Source: Chiridota heheva
Lineage: Eukaryota > Echinodermata > Holothuroidea > Apodida > Chiridotidae
DNA: 64,000 nt
NCBI GenBank assembly: GCA_020152595.1
Contig: JAIGNY010001856.1
Span: 1,506,001-1,570,000 of the forward strand
Reading direction: 5' to 3'
The position numbers and the translations under genes were made by a program. Position 1 is the stretch's first letter. Every line of letters begins with the position of its first letter. Below are positions 11,100 through 23,246 of the stretch, piece by piece. A model generated the notes under the pieces. The model was not told the DNA's origin. It saw only the letters and a program-made list of their open reading frames with translations, and did no database searches.

Positions 11100-12490
11100 T
11101 GCATATTACACACATAGATCCCAAGCCAGTCTCCGAGTCCCATGTACTCGATGTAGGCGCGTTAGTGGACCGTTTTTTTTTTTGGGAGGAGGAAGGGGAG
11201 GGGGAGGGGGTAAAATATAACATTTCCCGACGGCCTCAAATTAGCAACCCATGCATTTCAAAATATATCACCTGGCAATTTGGCTTCAACTGACTGACTG
11301 TCTTGTTTCGTATCCTGAGCCGTCACTTTTACCGACCTGATACCAGATTTACCAAAGAGTTTAAAATTTTACCGACGAGTCTCAAAATTTGGAGAGTGTG
11401 ACACCCCAACACCCCCAGTATTTACGCCCATGGCATAAAGTTTTGATCGGGCAATGGGCCCTCTGCAATTGTTAAAGCAAAAGCTGTGCAAATCACTATC
11501 AAATTCAAGGTAAAACAAGGGTACAAAACAGAGACCCCGGTATACGAAAACAAAATATTTCTTGATCTTGATGCCTTAAAATCAAACACAAAGTTCAAAA
11601 ATTCAATTGCTAAGAAGAACTCGTTTTATTGATAACCAGACTAGATAGTGTTAAAATCTTCTCAGATAAGCATAAGGTAAATTTACCACTGGTGGAGCCC
11701 AGGAGGCGAAGCCCCGGAAGGTCACAGAAATTCAGTATTTTAATTCTGCTAAAATTTATGCTGCAAATGACATACTTTGTTGCATGTATCAACAGCGAAT
11801 TTCACGTGGGGGCCCAGGAACGAAGTCCCCAGTATTAGCTGTCAGAAATTCAGCATTAATACCAAGGTTATTTTGACACGATATTATGTTGGTTGGTGCC
11901 ACGTCATTTCCGGTAGATAACGTCCTTTGCTGGCCCGAAAACCCGTATAGCTTAATAGGGTCACTCCACCACCCCCTCCCACCCCCGGAAAAATTATCAA
12001 CTTTTATCGTCTCAATAATTACTGGTGACACATTTTCCCTTCTTTTAAAAAGAATTACACTAAGAAATTCAGAAAATATCAACAACAAAATTCTCTTGTA
12101 TATTTTTGAAATTCTCTCAACAAAATATTACAAAATTATAACATAATTATATTTCATTATTTGACAGAATAAAATGACTTATAATATAACAGAATAACGA
12201 CAACTTGAGAACTATAATCATAAACTCTTAAGCTGTAAAACTGTGAGCCATGGCATCCAAAACCTATACCATTCATTGTGATTCATGTTTTTCTTTAATA
12301 TACATATTTGTAACATAAAATAATCAATTAAAGACATTTTTAATCCTATTATTGAAGGTCAAATTTTGGTAAAATATATTGATTTATGTCTTGAAATAGG
12401 AAGGATTTAAATTTTAAGATCATGATTAGCCAATTGTACTGGTCAATGAAACGGAATATATTTAATGTCTAAAAAATGTGAAAACTAAGC
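11100..12490. other. Intron 1, left part
   Basis: Non-coding intron sequence with short low-complexity runs (T10 then GGAGGGG at 11172-11212). Two similar stretches (about 11690-11760 and 11810-11870) share AGCCC(A/C)GGA and CAGAAATTCAG words and may be a diverged repeat. No gene recognised. Confidence 0.4.
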
Positions 12491-12648
12491 AGTAGTTTAG
12501 GAACTTAAGTGTTCTGACACACCATTGTTTCTAACCTACTATCTCGCTCTATACCTCGGTAAAACATATGCTTTACCTCGGTAAATCGCGACATAGTAGG
12601 TTAGAAACAATGGTAATATCTGAACACCTAAGCTCCTATACTACTACT
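12491..12648. repeat. Near-perfect inverted repeat, arms about 70 bp
   Basis: The left arm starts AGTAGTTTAGGAACTTAAG and contains CCATTGTTTCTAACCTACTA. The right arm is its imperfect reverse complement, containing TAGTAGGTTAGAAACAATGG and ending CTACTACT. The centre holds two inverted copies of TACCTCGGTAAA flanking CATATG. It lies about 90 bp outside the stop codon of the Polinton integrase, where a Polinton terminal inverted repeat would be expected. Confidence 0.85.
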
Positions 12649-12746
12649 AATTCACTACTTAACAAATTATAGCACATCCCTCAGGCCCTTCAATAAGCCC
12701 GTATGATACAAAATCATACGTGAACATCTCTTAAATAGACCATCCG

Positions 12747-13760
12747 TCAGGGCATTACTTTAGACTTACTTAACTTATTTTTAGAAGGTAGTTCTATGTT
12801 AAAAGGAAAAACCTGTAGTTCTTCTTTTACCAATGATCTTTTGGGATAGTCATTTTGGGATTCTTTTTCTAGAGAGGAAGATCTTATATAGTATACTATG
12901 GGCTGATTTTCTTTTATAATATAATTGCTGATTTTATATGGTTTTATTGACCATATTGGATCTATTGCTCTTTCTAGTATCATTCTCAGCTTCCCTGGAG
13001 TATAGAGCACCACTTTCAAACAATGTTTACTTATCACCAACTTCGCGATGTTTTTGTAGGGGTAATGATGAAGTCTGCTGATCTGATTTCATTTTGATAG
13101 CTTCTTTAGGTTTCAACTTAATCAATCTTGTTTCTTCATTGTTCAACGCTTTAATGACATTGGGCAGCTTTCTAACCCACTCTATTGAACGTTCAGAACC
13201 ACCTAAAGCCATCTCTTTGGCATATTGATGTGAAAACAATTTCTCTGCCAATGTTCTATTAAATCTCTCTACAATACCTTGTGCTCTGTGATTTCCTACA
13301 CCTCCTCTTTGAATAGTAACATTGTGTTTATTCATTAAAGTAGTAACACTAGCCATAAATCCTTTTCCAGGATCTACTTTGATAGTTTTAGGAAATTTCA
13401 AAGGACTGCTCCTATAGATTTTTTCGAATGCATTTACAACTTGAATTGCTGTTTTATCTGTTAAGGACTCAGCTTCTTTATATCTGCTTGCCGCACTAAC
13501 CACTGTAAGAGCATATTTGTATATTTTCCTGCCAACTTTATCATGAGGTTAAAATAATAGATCAGCTTCATGCTTATCATTTGGTGTCGCACTTGTACTA
13601 AATGTGCTTGTTGGTCTTGGTATATATTTTGAAGCAGTTCGGTAAATTTGCTACAATGCTTGTTTGAATAACCATACTTTTGCTATCTTTTCTGATACTC
13701 TGGCCTCTTTTGGCAACTTTTTCCCTGCGCTTTCACCTTTCTAATATCCTCTTAGGCTGT
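12747..13760 (-). pseudogene. Polinton integrase (retroviral-type rve fold), broken
   Basis: Reading right to left: a zinc-binding-like N-terminal segment (KEARVSEKIAKVW), a DLLF block with the first catalytic Asp, then KIYKYALTVV, VDPGKGF with the second Asp, and GIVERFNRTLAEKLF with the catalytic Glu about 35 residues on. That spacing is typical of DD35E integrases. A C-terminal small barrel follows (ERAIDPIWSIKPY, then VKEELQVFP). The frame is broken by a shift near 13030 and by in-frame stops near 13545 and 13655. The TGA stop at 12747-12749 lies inside a copy of the recurrent palindrome half-site. In Polintons this enzyme inserts the element into the host chromosome. Confidence 0.9.
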
Positions 13761-13805
13761 TATATATATTTTGCAGCTTAGATGGTATTCTATTATCCAC
13801 TATGA

Positions 13806-14616
<811 letters not shown>

Positions 14617-14734
14617 ATTATCAAAAATTTCAATTCTTTTTTCCTTGAATTTCCATGTAACCCACGGAAGCTTATAAATGTAATAACACCTAATCTTAAC
14701 AGATTAACAACAAATCCCAACAAAATGTTTTCTC

Positions 14735-15103
14735 TCATTTTTGTTCTTCGTTTGGAGTATAAAAATCACTTAGCTTAGGTTTATTCGCCTCTTTCAACTG
14801 AGGAGGTAAATCAACTAGATTACCTGTATTGATGTAATATTCTCTCAAGGCACTGTCAATATCTGTAAAGGTTTGTCTTGCATGAGCTTCTTTTTGTAAA
14901 CGATCATTCAAATAATCCAGATACTGTGTTCACTGTCTGCTCCATTCATCTCTTGCCTTCATTAGTTGTACTAAAGCTAGATCATGTCTCTTTTTTTCCT
15001 TATCTGATTCTTTTGAACCTAAACTACGAAATAAATAACTAGAACCACTAAATGCAACTGCATTAATAATTGCACGTCCTATCATCACCGCTAGTGTTGC
15101 CAT
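14735..15103 (-). pseudogene. Conserved Polinton protein of unknown function
   Basis: A 122-residue reading frame starts [20 protein letters not shown] (hydrophobic, glycine-rich), continues with a charged helical stretch (KEKKRHDLALVQLMKARDEW) and ends [12 protein letters not shown]. One in-frame TGA interrupts it around codon 58; otherwise it is open from ATG to TGA. I recognise the layout, an N-terminal hydrophobic segment followed by a coil, from a small conserved Polinton gene of unassigned role. It is sandwiched between two (TA)n tracts. Confidence 0.65.
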
Positions 15104-15108
15104 ATGTA

Positions 15109-15449
<341 letters not shown>

Positions 15450-15478
15450 TTTTTATAAGACATTTTTTTTTCTTCAAT

Positions 15479-15721
15479 TTATGTGCAAGGTGAATTGACT
15501 ATGTTTGATGGTAAAATCCCTTATTGCACTAACAACCAACTTTGTGTCATTAAGGCCGAAGTTGCTATAAGTGCCAGCTTAACACCATCTTTAACATCTA
15601 GTTTTCAAAGATCTGGAGGTTTCATTTTTAGCAGTTTCTTTGAGAGCATACTATATCCTATACTAATTCTTCCAAGAACAGCTCCATGATATGCTGTTTT
15701 TAAAATGTTATCTTTATTCAT
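15479..15721 (-). pseudogene. Small conserved Polinton protein, 80 codons, two stops
   Basis: The frame begins MNKDNILKTAYHGAVLGR and later reads KLDVKDGVKLALIATSALMT and GILPSNIV, a mildly hydrophobic small protein with a KDG..KLAL core. Stop codons replace sense codons at positions 39 and 67, but frame is kept to the final TAA. The pattern resembles a short conserved Polinton ORF of unknown function. Confidence 0.6.
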
Positions 15722-15805
15722 GGTATATTTAAATACAAATATGTATTTTAAAATATGAAAATATAACTTATTGCATATCAAAAGTATTTGAGTTTTGCTG
15801 TTCAA

Positions 15806-16323
15806 CTATTAGTAAGTGACGAATTTAAATGTTCCTTTGAATTTACTTCAAGATTACTTTTTATAGATGGTGGTGTTGGAGTGGACAAATTGAAAGGTTT
15901 TTGAAGACCTTTATAATAGATAATACCACTTATAAGGGTTACACCTATTACACCCAAAAGCACTTACCAAATCACCCAGGCAGTCCGCCAGGACAGTTCT
16001 ATGTTCATCAGAGCTGCGCTCATTTAAGCTTTGTTTATTTGAACTTGATGGGAAAGGAGTAGTTGATTTGTTTATTTCTTCATATTTCTTCAATTTGTCT
16101 TTTTGTTTTTTATTGTAATCAGCTAGTTTTTTTTACCAGCGGCAACTCTGTATGGATTCTTTCCTTTAGCTGGTTTAGTTACATTATAAACTCCTAGAGA
16201 ATTGTGTTTTGACTTCTCTTGAGCTACAGGCTTGCTAGACGAGCCGTCTGACAAGACAGGGCTAACCGATGTACTTTTAGATGGGTCGTCCGGCAGGACT
16301 TCATGATTCATCTGGTCGCTCAT
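15806..16323 (-). pseudogene. Polinton membrane protein, frameshifted
   Basis: The start is taken as MSDQMNHEV; an ATG four codons upstream is also open. A Ser/Pro-rich N-terminus leads to GKNPYRVAAGKK, a lysine-rich helix (KKYEEINKS), and a C-terminal hydrophobic segment (VIGVTLISGIIYY) followed by a proline-rich tail. At least two frameshifts (near a T-run at 16130, and near 15960) break it. Three copies of a GTCCTG-CGGAC-like word lie inside the coding part, encoding VLPDD, VLSDG and VLADC. The start overlaps the end of the upstream gene by about 20 bp. Confidence 0.6.
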
Positions 16324-16862
16324 CATAGATATCATTAGAAATTGTTTTCTTATTCAAATTTATATGTTTTGTTGTTATAAGTGCTATTGCAATGAGAGCC
16401 AAGTAATTACCAAAATTGTAATAAGTTTCACATAAAACAGAACTGAGAGCATTTGAAATTAAAGGATCTTCATTTAATTCTTTGTTTAAGTTTTCTTCAA
16501 TTTCAACTTCGCACTCATATTCAAATGGATTTGCTTCCAGAACATATCCAACAAGTTTGGCATACATTGCAATACACACGAACCCAAAGATTTACTTATC
16601 TCTTGTCCTAATTTAGCTTCATATCTTATGTATAGCTTTATTATATTTACATCGTTTAATTTTTGAATCTCCTCAATGGTATAACATTTTCCAAAGTATT
16701 TTTTATTATATTTTCTGTGGCTGTTACAGCAGCTAATCTATTTCTTTTCATTTCTAAACTGTATTCTTTCAAGCTGATCTCATTTGTGCTTTGTTCTTTG
16801 GAAGATATCTGATCTTTCAGAGGTCCTTTTTGTTCACAAAGTATGTCTATCATATCTTCCAT
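16301..16862 (-). pseudogene. Polinton coiled-coil protein, frameshifted
   Basis: The N-terminal part (MEDMIDILCEQKGPLKDQIS...) is predicted to be coiled coil and runs to about 16675. After a frameshift come IQKLNDVNIIKLYIRYEAK and LGQEISKS, and after a second (about 16580) AMYAKLVGYVLEANPFEYE and a hydrophobic C-terminus (FGNYLALIAIALITTKH). The pieces are collinear and fit one gene of about 185 codons. I recognise the type from Polintons but know no assigned function. Confidence 0.6.
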
Positions 16863-16888
16863 GTTGTATATAATAGATCAAATAGACT

Positions 16889-16984
16889 TTATTTTTTCTC
16901 TAGCTTCTTTAAATATTTCCTACAAATGTAAAAATAATACAGTAAAACGCCAATAAAGAAGATTATTGCTATAGAACTAATCAT
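16889..16984 (-). CDS. Tiny single-pass membrane ORF (31 aa) in the Polinton
   Basis: ATG at 16984 to TAA at 16889 encodes MISSIAIIFFIGVLLYYFYI followed by CRKYLKKLEKK: one transmembrane helix and a strongly basic cytoplasmic tail. It is intact, on the same strand as its neighbours, and ends 26 bp before the next gene starts. Small membrane ORFs are common in Polintons and related viruses, but chance cannot be excluded at this size. Confidence 0.45.
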   Translation of the reverse strand: MISSIAIIFFIGVLLYYFYICRKYLKKLEKK

Positions 16985-17040
16985 ATTTAATCAAATAGAT
17001 ACCATTTCAATTGTATATAATACAGAAAATTATAATAAAA

Positions 17041-17189
17041 TAAGTTATCTAGAAGTCACTTATAGATAACTTTTAATATACTTACAAATAACTTGTAAGT
17101 TCACCTATATAGGTTATCTATAAGTCAACCTACAGATAACTTACAAGTTACTTGTAAATAACTTACAAGTTACTTGTAAATAACTTATA
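17041..17189. repeat. AT-rich palindromic repeats (ACTTGTAAGTTATCT type)
   Basis: Repeated words AAGTTATCTATAAGT, ACTTACAAGTTACTTGTAAAT and their complements form several short hairpins. They lie between the Polinton small ORF and the inserted retrotransposon fragment. Confidence 0.7.
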
Positions 17190-17677
17190 CAATACAATAC
17201 AATACAATACAATTTATTTAAGTGCTCTAGGCCATCTGGCCTTTGTCACAAACATAAACGATAAGTTAAATGGTACATGATTGAGGTTCTTACAACAAAC
17301 AATAATCAAAGAGAAAGAAACAAACGTCTTGCTTCCATTGCGTGTAAAATAAATAAGTATTTAGAACTAGCTGCTAAAAAAGTATTACATTTTGTTCTAG
17401 TTGCGGGTTGAAAAAAATATTTTGGGATAAATTTACAGCGGATTTCAGAAAGGGATGGACAAATCAAGAGAAAATGATAATTATCTCCAACTTCTTTTAA
17501 ATTGCAAACCTGACAAAACCTCCTTCGTTGACTTCAACTTCAAGGCAAGCACATCTGATTTTGGAAACCAACTTTTTAGATTTAAAAACATTATTGAATA
17601 ATAGGTATGGCTCTGCATAACTTTCTGTTTTAAATTGTGCATAACAACGCAAAGAACTTCTAGAGTGAATATCACTC
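17190..17677 (-). mobile_element. 5'-truncated non-LTR retrotransposon inserted in the Polinton
   Basis: On the minus strand the sequence ends in TAAATAAATTGTATTGTATTG, a pentanucleotide tail typical of some non-LTR elements. It is preceded by CAGATGGCCTAGAGC and a decayed protein end (KIRCACLEVEVNEGGFV resembles the cysteine-rich tail after reverse transcriptase). Both sides carry the same 8 bp, AACTTATA (17182-17189 and 17678-17685), a likely target-site duplication. Confidence 0.7.
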
Positions 17678-17819
17678 AACTTATAGATAACATATATAGT
17701 TGATTTGTACAATTTCTATAAGTTAAGTTATAGTCTTTCTGACAGACTGCCTATCTAATAGAACAATATTTTCCCTATTAGTTAGACCGTCCGTCAGGAC
17801 AGCTATTCTTGAAGTATGC

Positions 17820-18502
17820 AATATCCTGTTAGTTAATCCGTTTTTAATATAAACTTTGAATGTTTTACTTGTTTTAATATATTTACAATTTTATTACTTT
17901 TTTCTTGATCAGGAATAACATAATTATCCCGTAAACAATTTGAAATGAGTAGCAGTCTTTACAGTAAAGTAAACAAATCTATTTTAAATGTTCTCTAAAA
18001 TCCTTTAGAACTGAATTATATTTTTGGGAAAGAATTCAAACACTCTAATATGCGTGTCGTCCGCTAAAAGCTAATTTATACAGTTAGATATCATGTTAGA
18101 TGATGTTCGATGTGATATTTCTTTTGTTGATGCAGGGTCATCAATGATAAAGAGTGTAGTATCTCCTTTGAAAAATTGAAAATAGATTTTAAGGTAATCA
18201 TGTATTTTGTTTTCCCCAGATTGTAGAACACATGGATCACATAAACAAATCTCTGAATCACTCCAAATCCATTTTCTATTTTGATATGCTTTATTCCATT
18301 TTATTGTTGGAGCACTGATAACAATATGCTCAAAACAATATAGACAACCGCCCTTTTCTTGGGGTGTTGCTAGAAGGTTTAACACGAACTCTGTCTTTTC
18401 ACACCCCGCTTGACCACAAATCAAGGCAGAATGAGAATACATTGGAAGCATGCCTATATTTAAAATAAAGTTTATGAGAAAAACATTGTCCTGACGGACC
18501 AT
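17820..18502 (-). pseudogene. Polinton packaging ATPase (FtsK/HerA-A32 type), broken
   Basis: The frame from 18502 has a Walker A-like loop near residues 29-36 (GQAGCEKT, with Glu where the last Gly of GxxxxGKT is expected) and a Walker B stretch TLFIIDD near 120. Downstream, after stops and shifts, SGRHAYLSVWIL-type and KQVKHSKFILKT segments remain. The family packages DNA into double jelly-roll capsids. The ORF start lies inside a palindrome copy (18488-18516), just after the end of the capsid gene, so the two probably formed one transcription unit. Confidence 0.85.
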
Positions 18503-18527
18503 CCGTTAGGACAGCTACTAGAGAGCG

Positions 18528-19885
18528 TTATTTAATCTTCCTTCTTGTATATGCATCTGTGATTATGTAAATATAACATTTTAATACTCCAGCCGATTCA
18601 GAAGTTTTCTTTAGCTGAATAGTAATTTCTTCTGAACCATTTTCAATCCTTCGCCCACTCCCATGTTAAGTATTATCATCATTACTCCTCATATTCAACC
18701 AAAGGGCATATTTAGTCGTTAAATATTCATGTAGTTTAACATTTGCTAGATTGAAAGTTTTTACTACATTCACTCCATGTTCTGCAATAGAGTCGCAGAA
18801 ATATTTGTGTATTTCATTCCAATGCTGATATCCAAATAAACTTTGAGCGTACAATTGATTTGGTTTGCCCTCTATTGTAATGGTTACTTTATCTATCTTT
18901 GGATTGTAGTATTTGCTAGTGTCTTGTTTATAATCAGCCCTACCACCACCATCAGAGGGATCTTCAAAAATCATCAGAATTTCTGTCATGCTTTTAGCTG
19001 GTGTATTTAGATTAATATTCCAAATGGTGTCACTTTTATTCAAAGTAATTCTTTTATGTTGGAGCACCCTCTCATACAATATTGCTTTGCTTCCTTGGTA
19101 TATATTTCTTATCATTCTAGCTAATTCTGGATTTCTTACCATTTCATATTCTAAGCTTATTCCAGTAATGGTATAAGAAGCATTATAATCAGAGCTTGAT
19201 ATAACAAGTGAAAAATCATTAAAAGTTCATTCGTAAGATAGTCTATCACCTAATCCCGATTGATAAAATGGCATGTGATCTCGAAGAATTTCAAAATCTA
19301 AAGGTATAGAAAACCTGTTGCCAAAGGCATCAGCAATTGCTTTATCTTCTCCATTATTTTCTCCATCTGTTTTATCCGCAGCACCTCCTATCATTTTACC
19401 AATATTATCATTCTTCAACCCACTCTTATTGGAATACAATCCTTGATATATGCTGAATTTATTAATTGATCTTTAGTCAACAATAAATCTTTATAACAAT
19501 GGTAAACATCTGCATCATTGAGTGAATAAACTCATTTTCTTCAATATTGATTGATATCTTATTTACTATGGCTCTACCTAAGTTATTTACAATAGGTTGA
19601 TTACCATCATCAGAAGAATTCAAAGATATGTTGAAAGCTAGTCTCGCAGATCCGGGAACAATAACATCCTGGGATCCTAAATTTGGAGATTGAACAATTA
19701 ATAGTTTGTTTTGATTTATTGTACTAGGGTTATTTGTAACCACTACAGTTTGTCGTATACCTTTCATGTTGATTTATTGTACGAGGATTATTTGTAACGA
19801 CTACAGTTTGTCGTATACCTTTCATGGCCAGCGGTTTTTTGAGACTGCGATATGGATTTAGTCTATGTCTGTATTGTTCTGACAT
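18528..19885 (-). pseudogene. Polinton major capsid protein (double jelly-roll), broken
   Basis: The gene starts MSEQYRHRLNPY at 19885 and runs to TAA at 18528, about 450 codons. Recognisable Polinton capsid segments include QSPNLGSQDVIVPGSARLAF, NLGRAIVNKI, FGNRFSIPLDFEIL, HMPFYQSGLGDRL, NPELARMIRN, NKSDTIWNINLN, ILMIFEDP and HEYLTTKYALWL. Lesions are a 58-bp tandem duplication near the N-terminus that shifts frame, a frameshift near 19480, and in-frame stops near 19229 and 18664. The protein forms the icosahedral shell in virus relatives. It ends about 26 bp before the ATPase starts. Confidence 0.9.
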
Positions 19886-20006
19886 TATATATATTATGCA
19901 AAATATAGTTTTACAAAAAAGAAAATCATAGTCCTGACGGACCGTCCGTTAGGACTATAACTTTACCCAAAAAAAAATAATTATATATATAAATCTATAT
20001 TAAATC
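19886..20006. promoter_or_regulatory. Divergent intergenic promoter region of the Polinton
   Basis: This 121-bp gap separates the minus-strand capsid gene from the plus-strand large gene. It contains a 27-bp near-perfect palindrome (19930-19956; half-sites GTCCTGACGGAC and GTCCGTTAGGAC) and AT-rich TATATA runs on both sides. By position it must carry start signals for both transcripts. Confidence 0.6.
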
Positions 20007-23000
20007 ATGGCATTTGAAATGGGTGATTATGCAAATGAATTCGAAGATGAGAATCAGGAAATAGAGAAAACTTCTTTACAAGATGAATATATAGACACTT
20101 TACCAGAAGATCGACGAATACTAGATATTAACACAGATACACCACGTTCTCCTCTAGATCAGAATTCTAGTCAGGGTCCCTCATAGTTAAAACGTGAAGT
20201 AGCTAAAACTAAAATAGATGCATTTTTTAATGCTATGAGGGAAGGCTACAAGCTGAAACCAACTTATAGGGATTACAGTAAATCTGTTTATTGTAATAAA
20301 AGGCTTTATCTTAATGGTAATGAACTTACATATGCAAACAACTCCACAATTTGTTTTAGCAATAAGCACTCTAAAAACTAAATATGGTGTTAACATTTTA
20401 AGACAAGATCTTGGTTTTGCAGATTATTCCCCCTCTTCTAAAATTTCCCTTAAAGCACGAGCAAGTATTTTAACTAAACAACAACAAAATTATGAAATTC
20501 AACCTGAAAGTATGGAGATGAGTAATTTTCCCAAAACTGCTACAGATGTTGAGCAGGTAATTGTTGAAATAAATAATATTCTCAATAAAGATAAGGCTAG
20601 CACACAAACTGAAGGTCTCCCACTTCGTGAATTACTGGGAATAAAGATGAGGCTAGCACACAAACTGAAGGTCCACACTTCGTGAATTACTGGGAATAAA
20701 GATGAGGCTAGCACACAAACTGAAGGTCCACACTTCGTGAATTACTGGGAATAAAGATGAGGCGAGCACACAAAATGAAGGTCCACACTTCGTGAATTAC
20801 TGGGAATAAAGATGAGGCTAACACACAAACTGAAGGTCCACACTTCGTGAATTACTGGGAATAAAGATAAGGCTAGCACACAAGCTGAAGGTCTCACACT
20901 TCATGAATTACTGGGAACAAAGATGAGGCTAGCACACAAGCTGAAGGTCTCACACTTCATGAATTACTGGGAATAAAGATGAGGCTAGCACACAAACTGA
21001 AGGTCCACACTTCGTGAATTACTGGGAATAAAGATGAGGCTAACACACAAACTGAAGGTCCACACTTCGTGAATTACTGGGAATAAAGATGAGGCTAGCA
21101 CACAAACTGAAGGTCCACACTTCGTGAATTACTGGGAATAAAGATGAGGCTAGCACACAAACTGAAGGTCCACACTTCGTGAATTACTGGGAATAAAGAT
21201 GAGGCAGGCACACAAACTGAAGGTCCACACTTCGTGAATTACTGGGAATAAAGATGAGGCTAGCACACAAACTGAAGGTCCACACTTCGTGAATTACTGG
21301 GAATAAAGATGAGGCTAGCACACAAACTGAATGTCTCACACTTCGTGAATTACTGGGAATAAAGATAAGGCTTGCACACAAACTGAAGGTCCACACTTCG
21401 TGAATTACTGGGAATAAAGATGAGGCTAGCATACAAACTGAAGGTCCACACTTCATGAATTACTGGGAATAAAGATGAGGCGAGCACACAAACTGAAGGC
21501 TTCACACTTCATGAATTACTGGGAATAAAGATGAGGCGAGCACACAAACTGAAGGTCCACACTTCGTGAATTACTGGGAATAAAGATGAGGCTAGCATAC
21601 AAACTGAAGGTCCACACTTCATGAATTACTGGGAATAAAGATGAGGCTAGCACACAAACTGAAGGTCCACACTTCGTGAATTACTGGGAATAAAGATGAG
21701 GCTAGCACACAAACTGAAGGTCCACACTTCGTGAATTACTGGGAATAAAGATGAGGCAGGCACACAAACTGAAGGTCCACACTTCGTGAATTACTGGGAA
21801 TAAAGATGAGGCTAGCACACAAACTGAAGGTCCACACTTCATGAATTACTGGGAATAAAGATGAGGCTAGCACACAAACTGAAGGTCTCACACTTCGTGA
21901 ATTACTGGGAATAAAGATAAGGCTTGCACACAAACTGAAGGTCCACACTTCGTGAATTACTGGGAATAAAGATGAGGCTAGCATACAAACTGAAGGTCCA
22001 CACTTCATGAATTACTGGGAATAAAGATGAGGCTAGCACACAAACTGAAGGCTTCACACTTCATGAATTACTGGGAATAAAGATGAGGCGAGCACACAAA
22101 CTGAAGGTCCACACTTCATGAATTACTGGGAATAAAGATGAGGCACACAAACTAGGCCTCACACTTCACTGGGAATAAACTGAAGGCCTCACACTTCGTG
22201 AATTACTGGGAATAAAGATGAGGCTAGCACACAAACTGAAGGTCTCACACTTCATGAATTACTGGGAATAAAGATGAGGCTAGCACACAAACTGAAGGCC
22301 TCACACTTCGTGAATTACTGGGAATAAAGATGAGGCTAGCACACAAACTGAAGGTCCACACTTCATGAATTACTGGGAATAAAGATGAGGCTAGCACACA
22401 AACTGAAGGTCTCACACTTCGTGAATTACTGGGAATAAAGATGAGGCGAACACACAAACTGAAGGTCCACACTTCGTGAATTACTGGGAATAAAGATGAG
22501 GCTAGCACACAAACTGAGGGTCTCACACTTCGTGAATTACTGGGCTTAGATCAAGCTTTGCAAAGAACAAAAGGAGAACTAACAAATAATTTAGGAAAGC
22601 TTTCTGCCTTAGATGAAGAAACTCTGGCAGAACAAAATATTCTAGCTCAAGCAGAACATAGAGGGAATACAGAACAGCAAAATAAAATAAGAAAAAGAAC
22701 AAATAATTTTCAAGATGAGAGAGAGAGGTGAGATTGGAAGTCGCTAGCGAGAATAGTACAATTTTGAGAAGTCAGATAAACAGAATAAAAGAAACTATTA
22801 GTAGAATATTAGAAACACATACAACTTTAAAAGAGAGAATAACAACTTTATTCCGTGAGCAGCGTGTAACAATAGTGAGCATTTGATCTGCTTTGGCTTT
22901 GGCTGTAAGTACTATTGTTACATCTATAATGCTAGCCGTTAAGAACACAGCTAGTAATATAATTTCAAGTCCTACACCTCCCACTCCCAGTGGGGGAAAT

Positions 23001-23237
23001 GCTAAAGAATGGATTAAAGATAAGCCTTAATATCTATCAAATCGTTTAAAAACAATCAGAGTAAAAGCTTTAGAAATGCTCCCAGGCATTATTGGAGCTG
23101 TAGTGTCATGGTTATTTAGTTTACTAAAAGGAACCGTTTCATTGTTGGCTGAACATGTTTATGCACTTATTACAAGTGAAGCATTTTTGTTGTTTCTTTA
23201 TTTTCGAAAAGCTTTCGCCGAAGGTTCGATAAGCTAG
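20007..23237 (+). pseudogene. Large Polinton coiled-coil/membrane protein, disrupted by an internal minisatellite
   Basis: It starts MAFEMGDYANEF at 20007, meets a TAG at 20184, and frame shifts near 20370. It continues (LRQDLGFADYSPSSKISLKA...) to a segment ending EGLPLRELLG at about 20640. A 2-kb tandem array then repeats that last coding segment about 35 times. After the array the protein resumes as LDQALQRTKGELTNNLGKLS, a long coiled coil, FREQRVTIV, hydrophobic stretches, a proline-rich linker, KEWIKDKP, and a C-terminal hydrophobic region (LPGIIGAVVSWLFSLLKG) ending near TAG 23235-23237. I recognise this as a large conserved Polinton protein of unknown function, perhaps membrane- or virion-associated. 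Confidence 0.75.
20584..22544 (+). repeat. Coding-derived minisatellite, 55/56-bp unit, about 35 copies
   Basis: Each unit runs AATAAAGATGAGGCTAGCAC ... CTTCGTGAATTACTGGG. The first unit (20584-20639) is in frame with the Polinton gene and encodes NKDKASTQTEGLPLRELLG. Later units are mostly 55 bp (GGTCCACAC) or 56 bp (GGTCTCACAC), neither a multiple of three. One rearranged unit lies near 22138-22200. Minus-strand frames of about 90 residues here are artefacts. Confidence 0.95.
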
Positions 23238-23246
23238 AAACACAAT

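Noticed and set aside
21184-22526. Several 90-codon minus-strand frames with repeated serine/leucine-rich sequence
   Set aside because: They are the antisense reading of the 55/56-bp minisatellite inside the Polinton gene.
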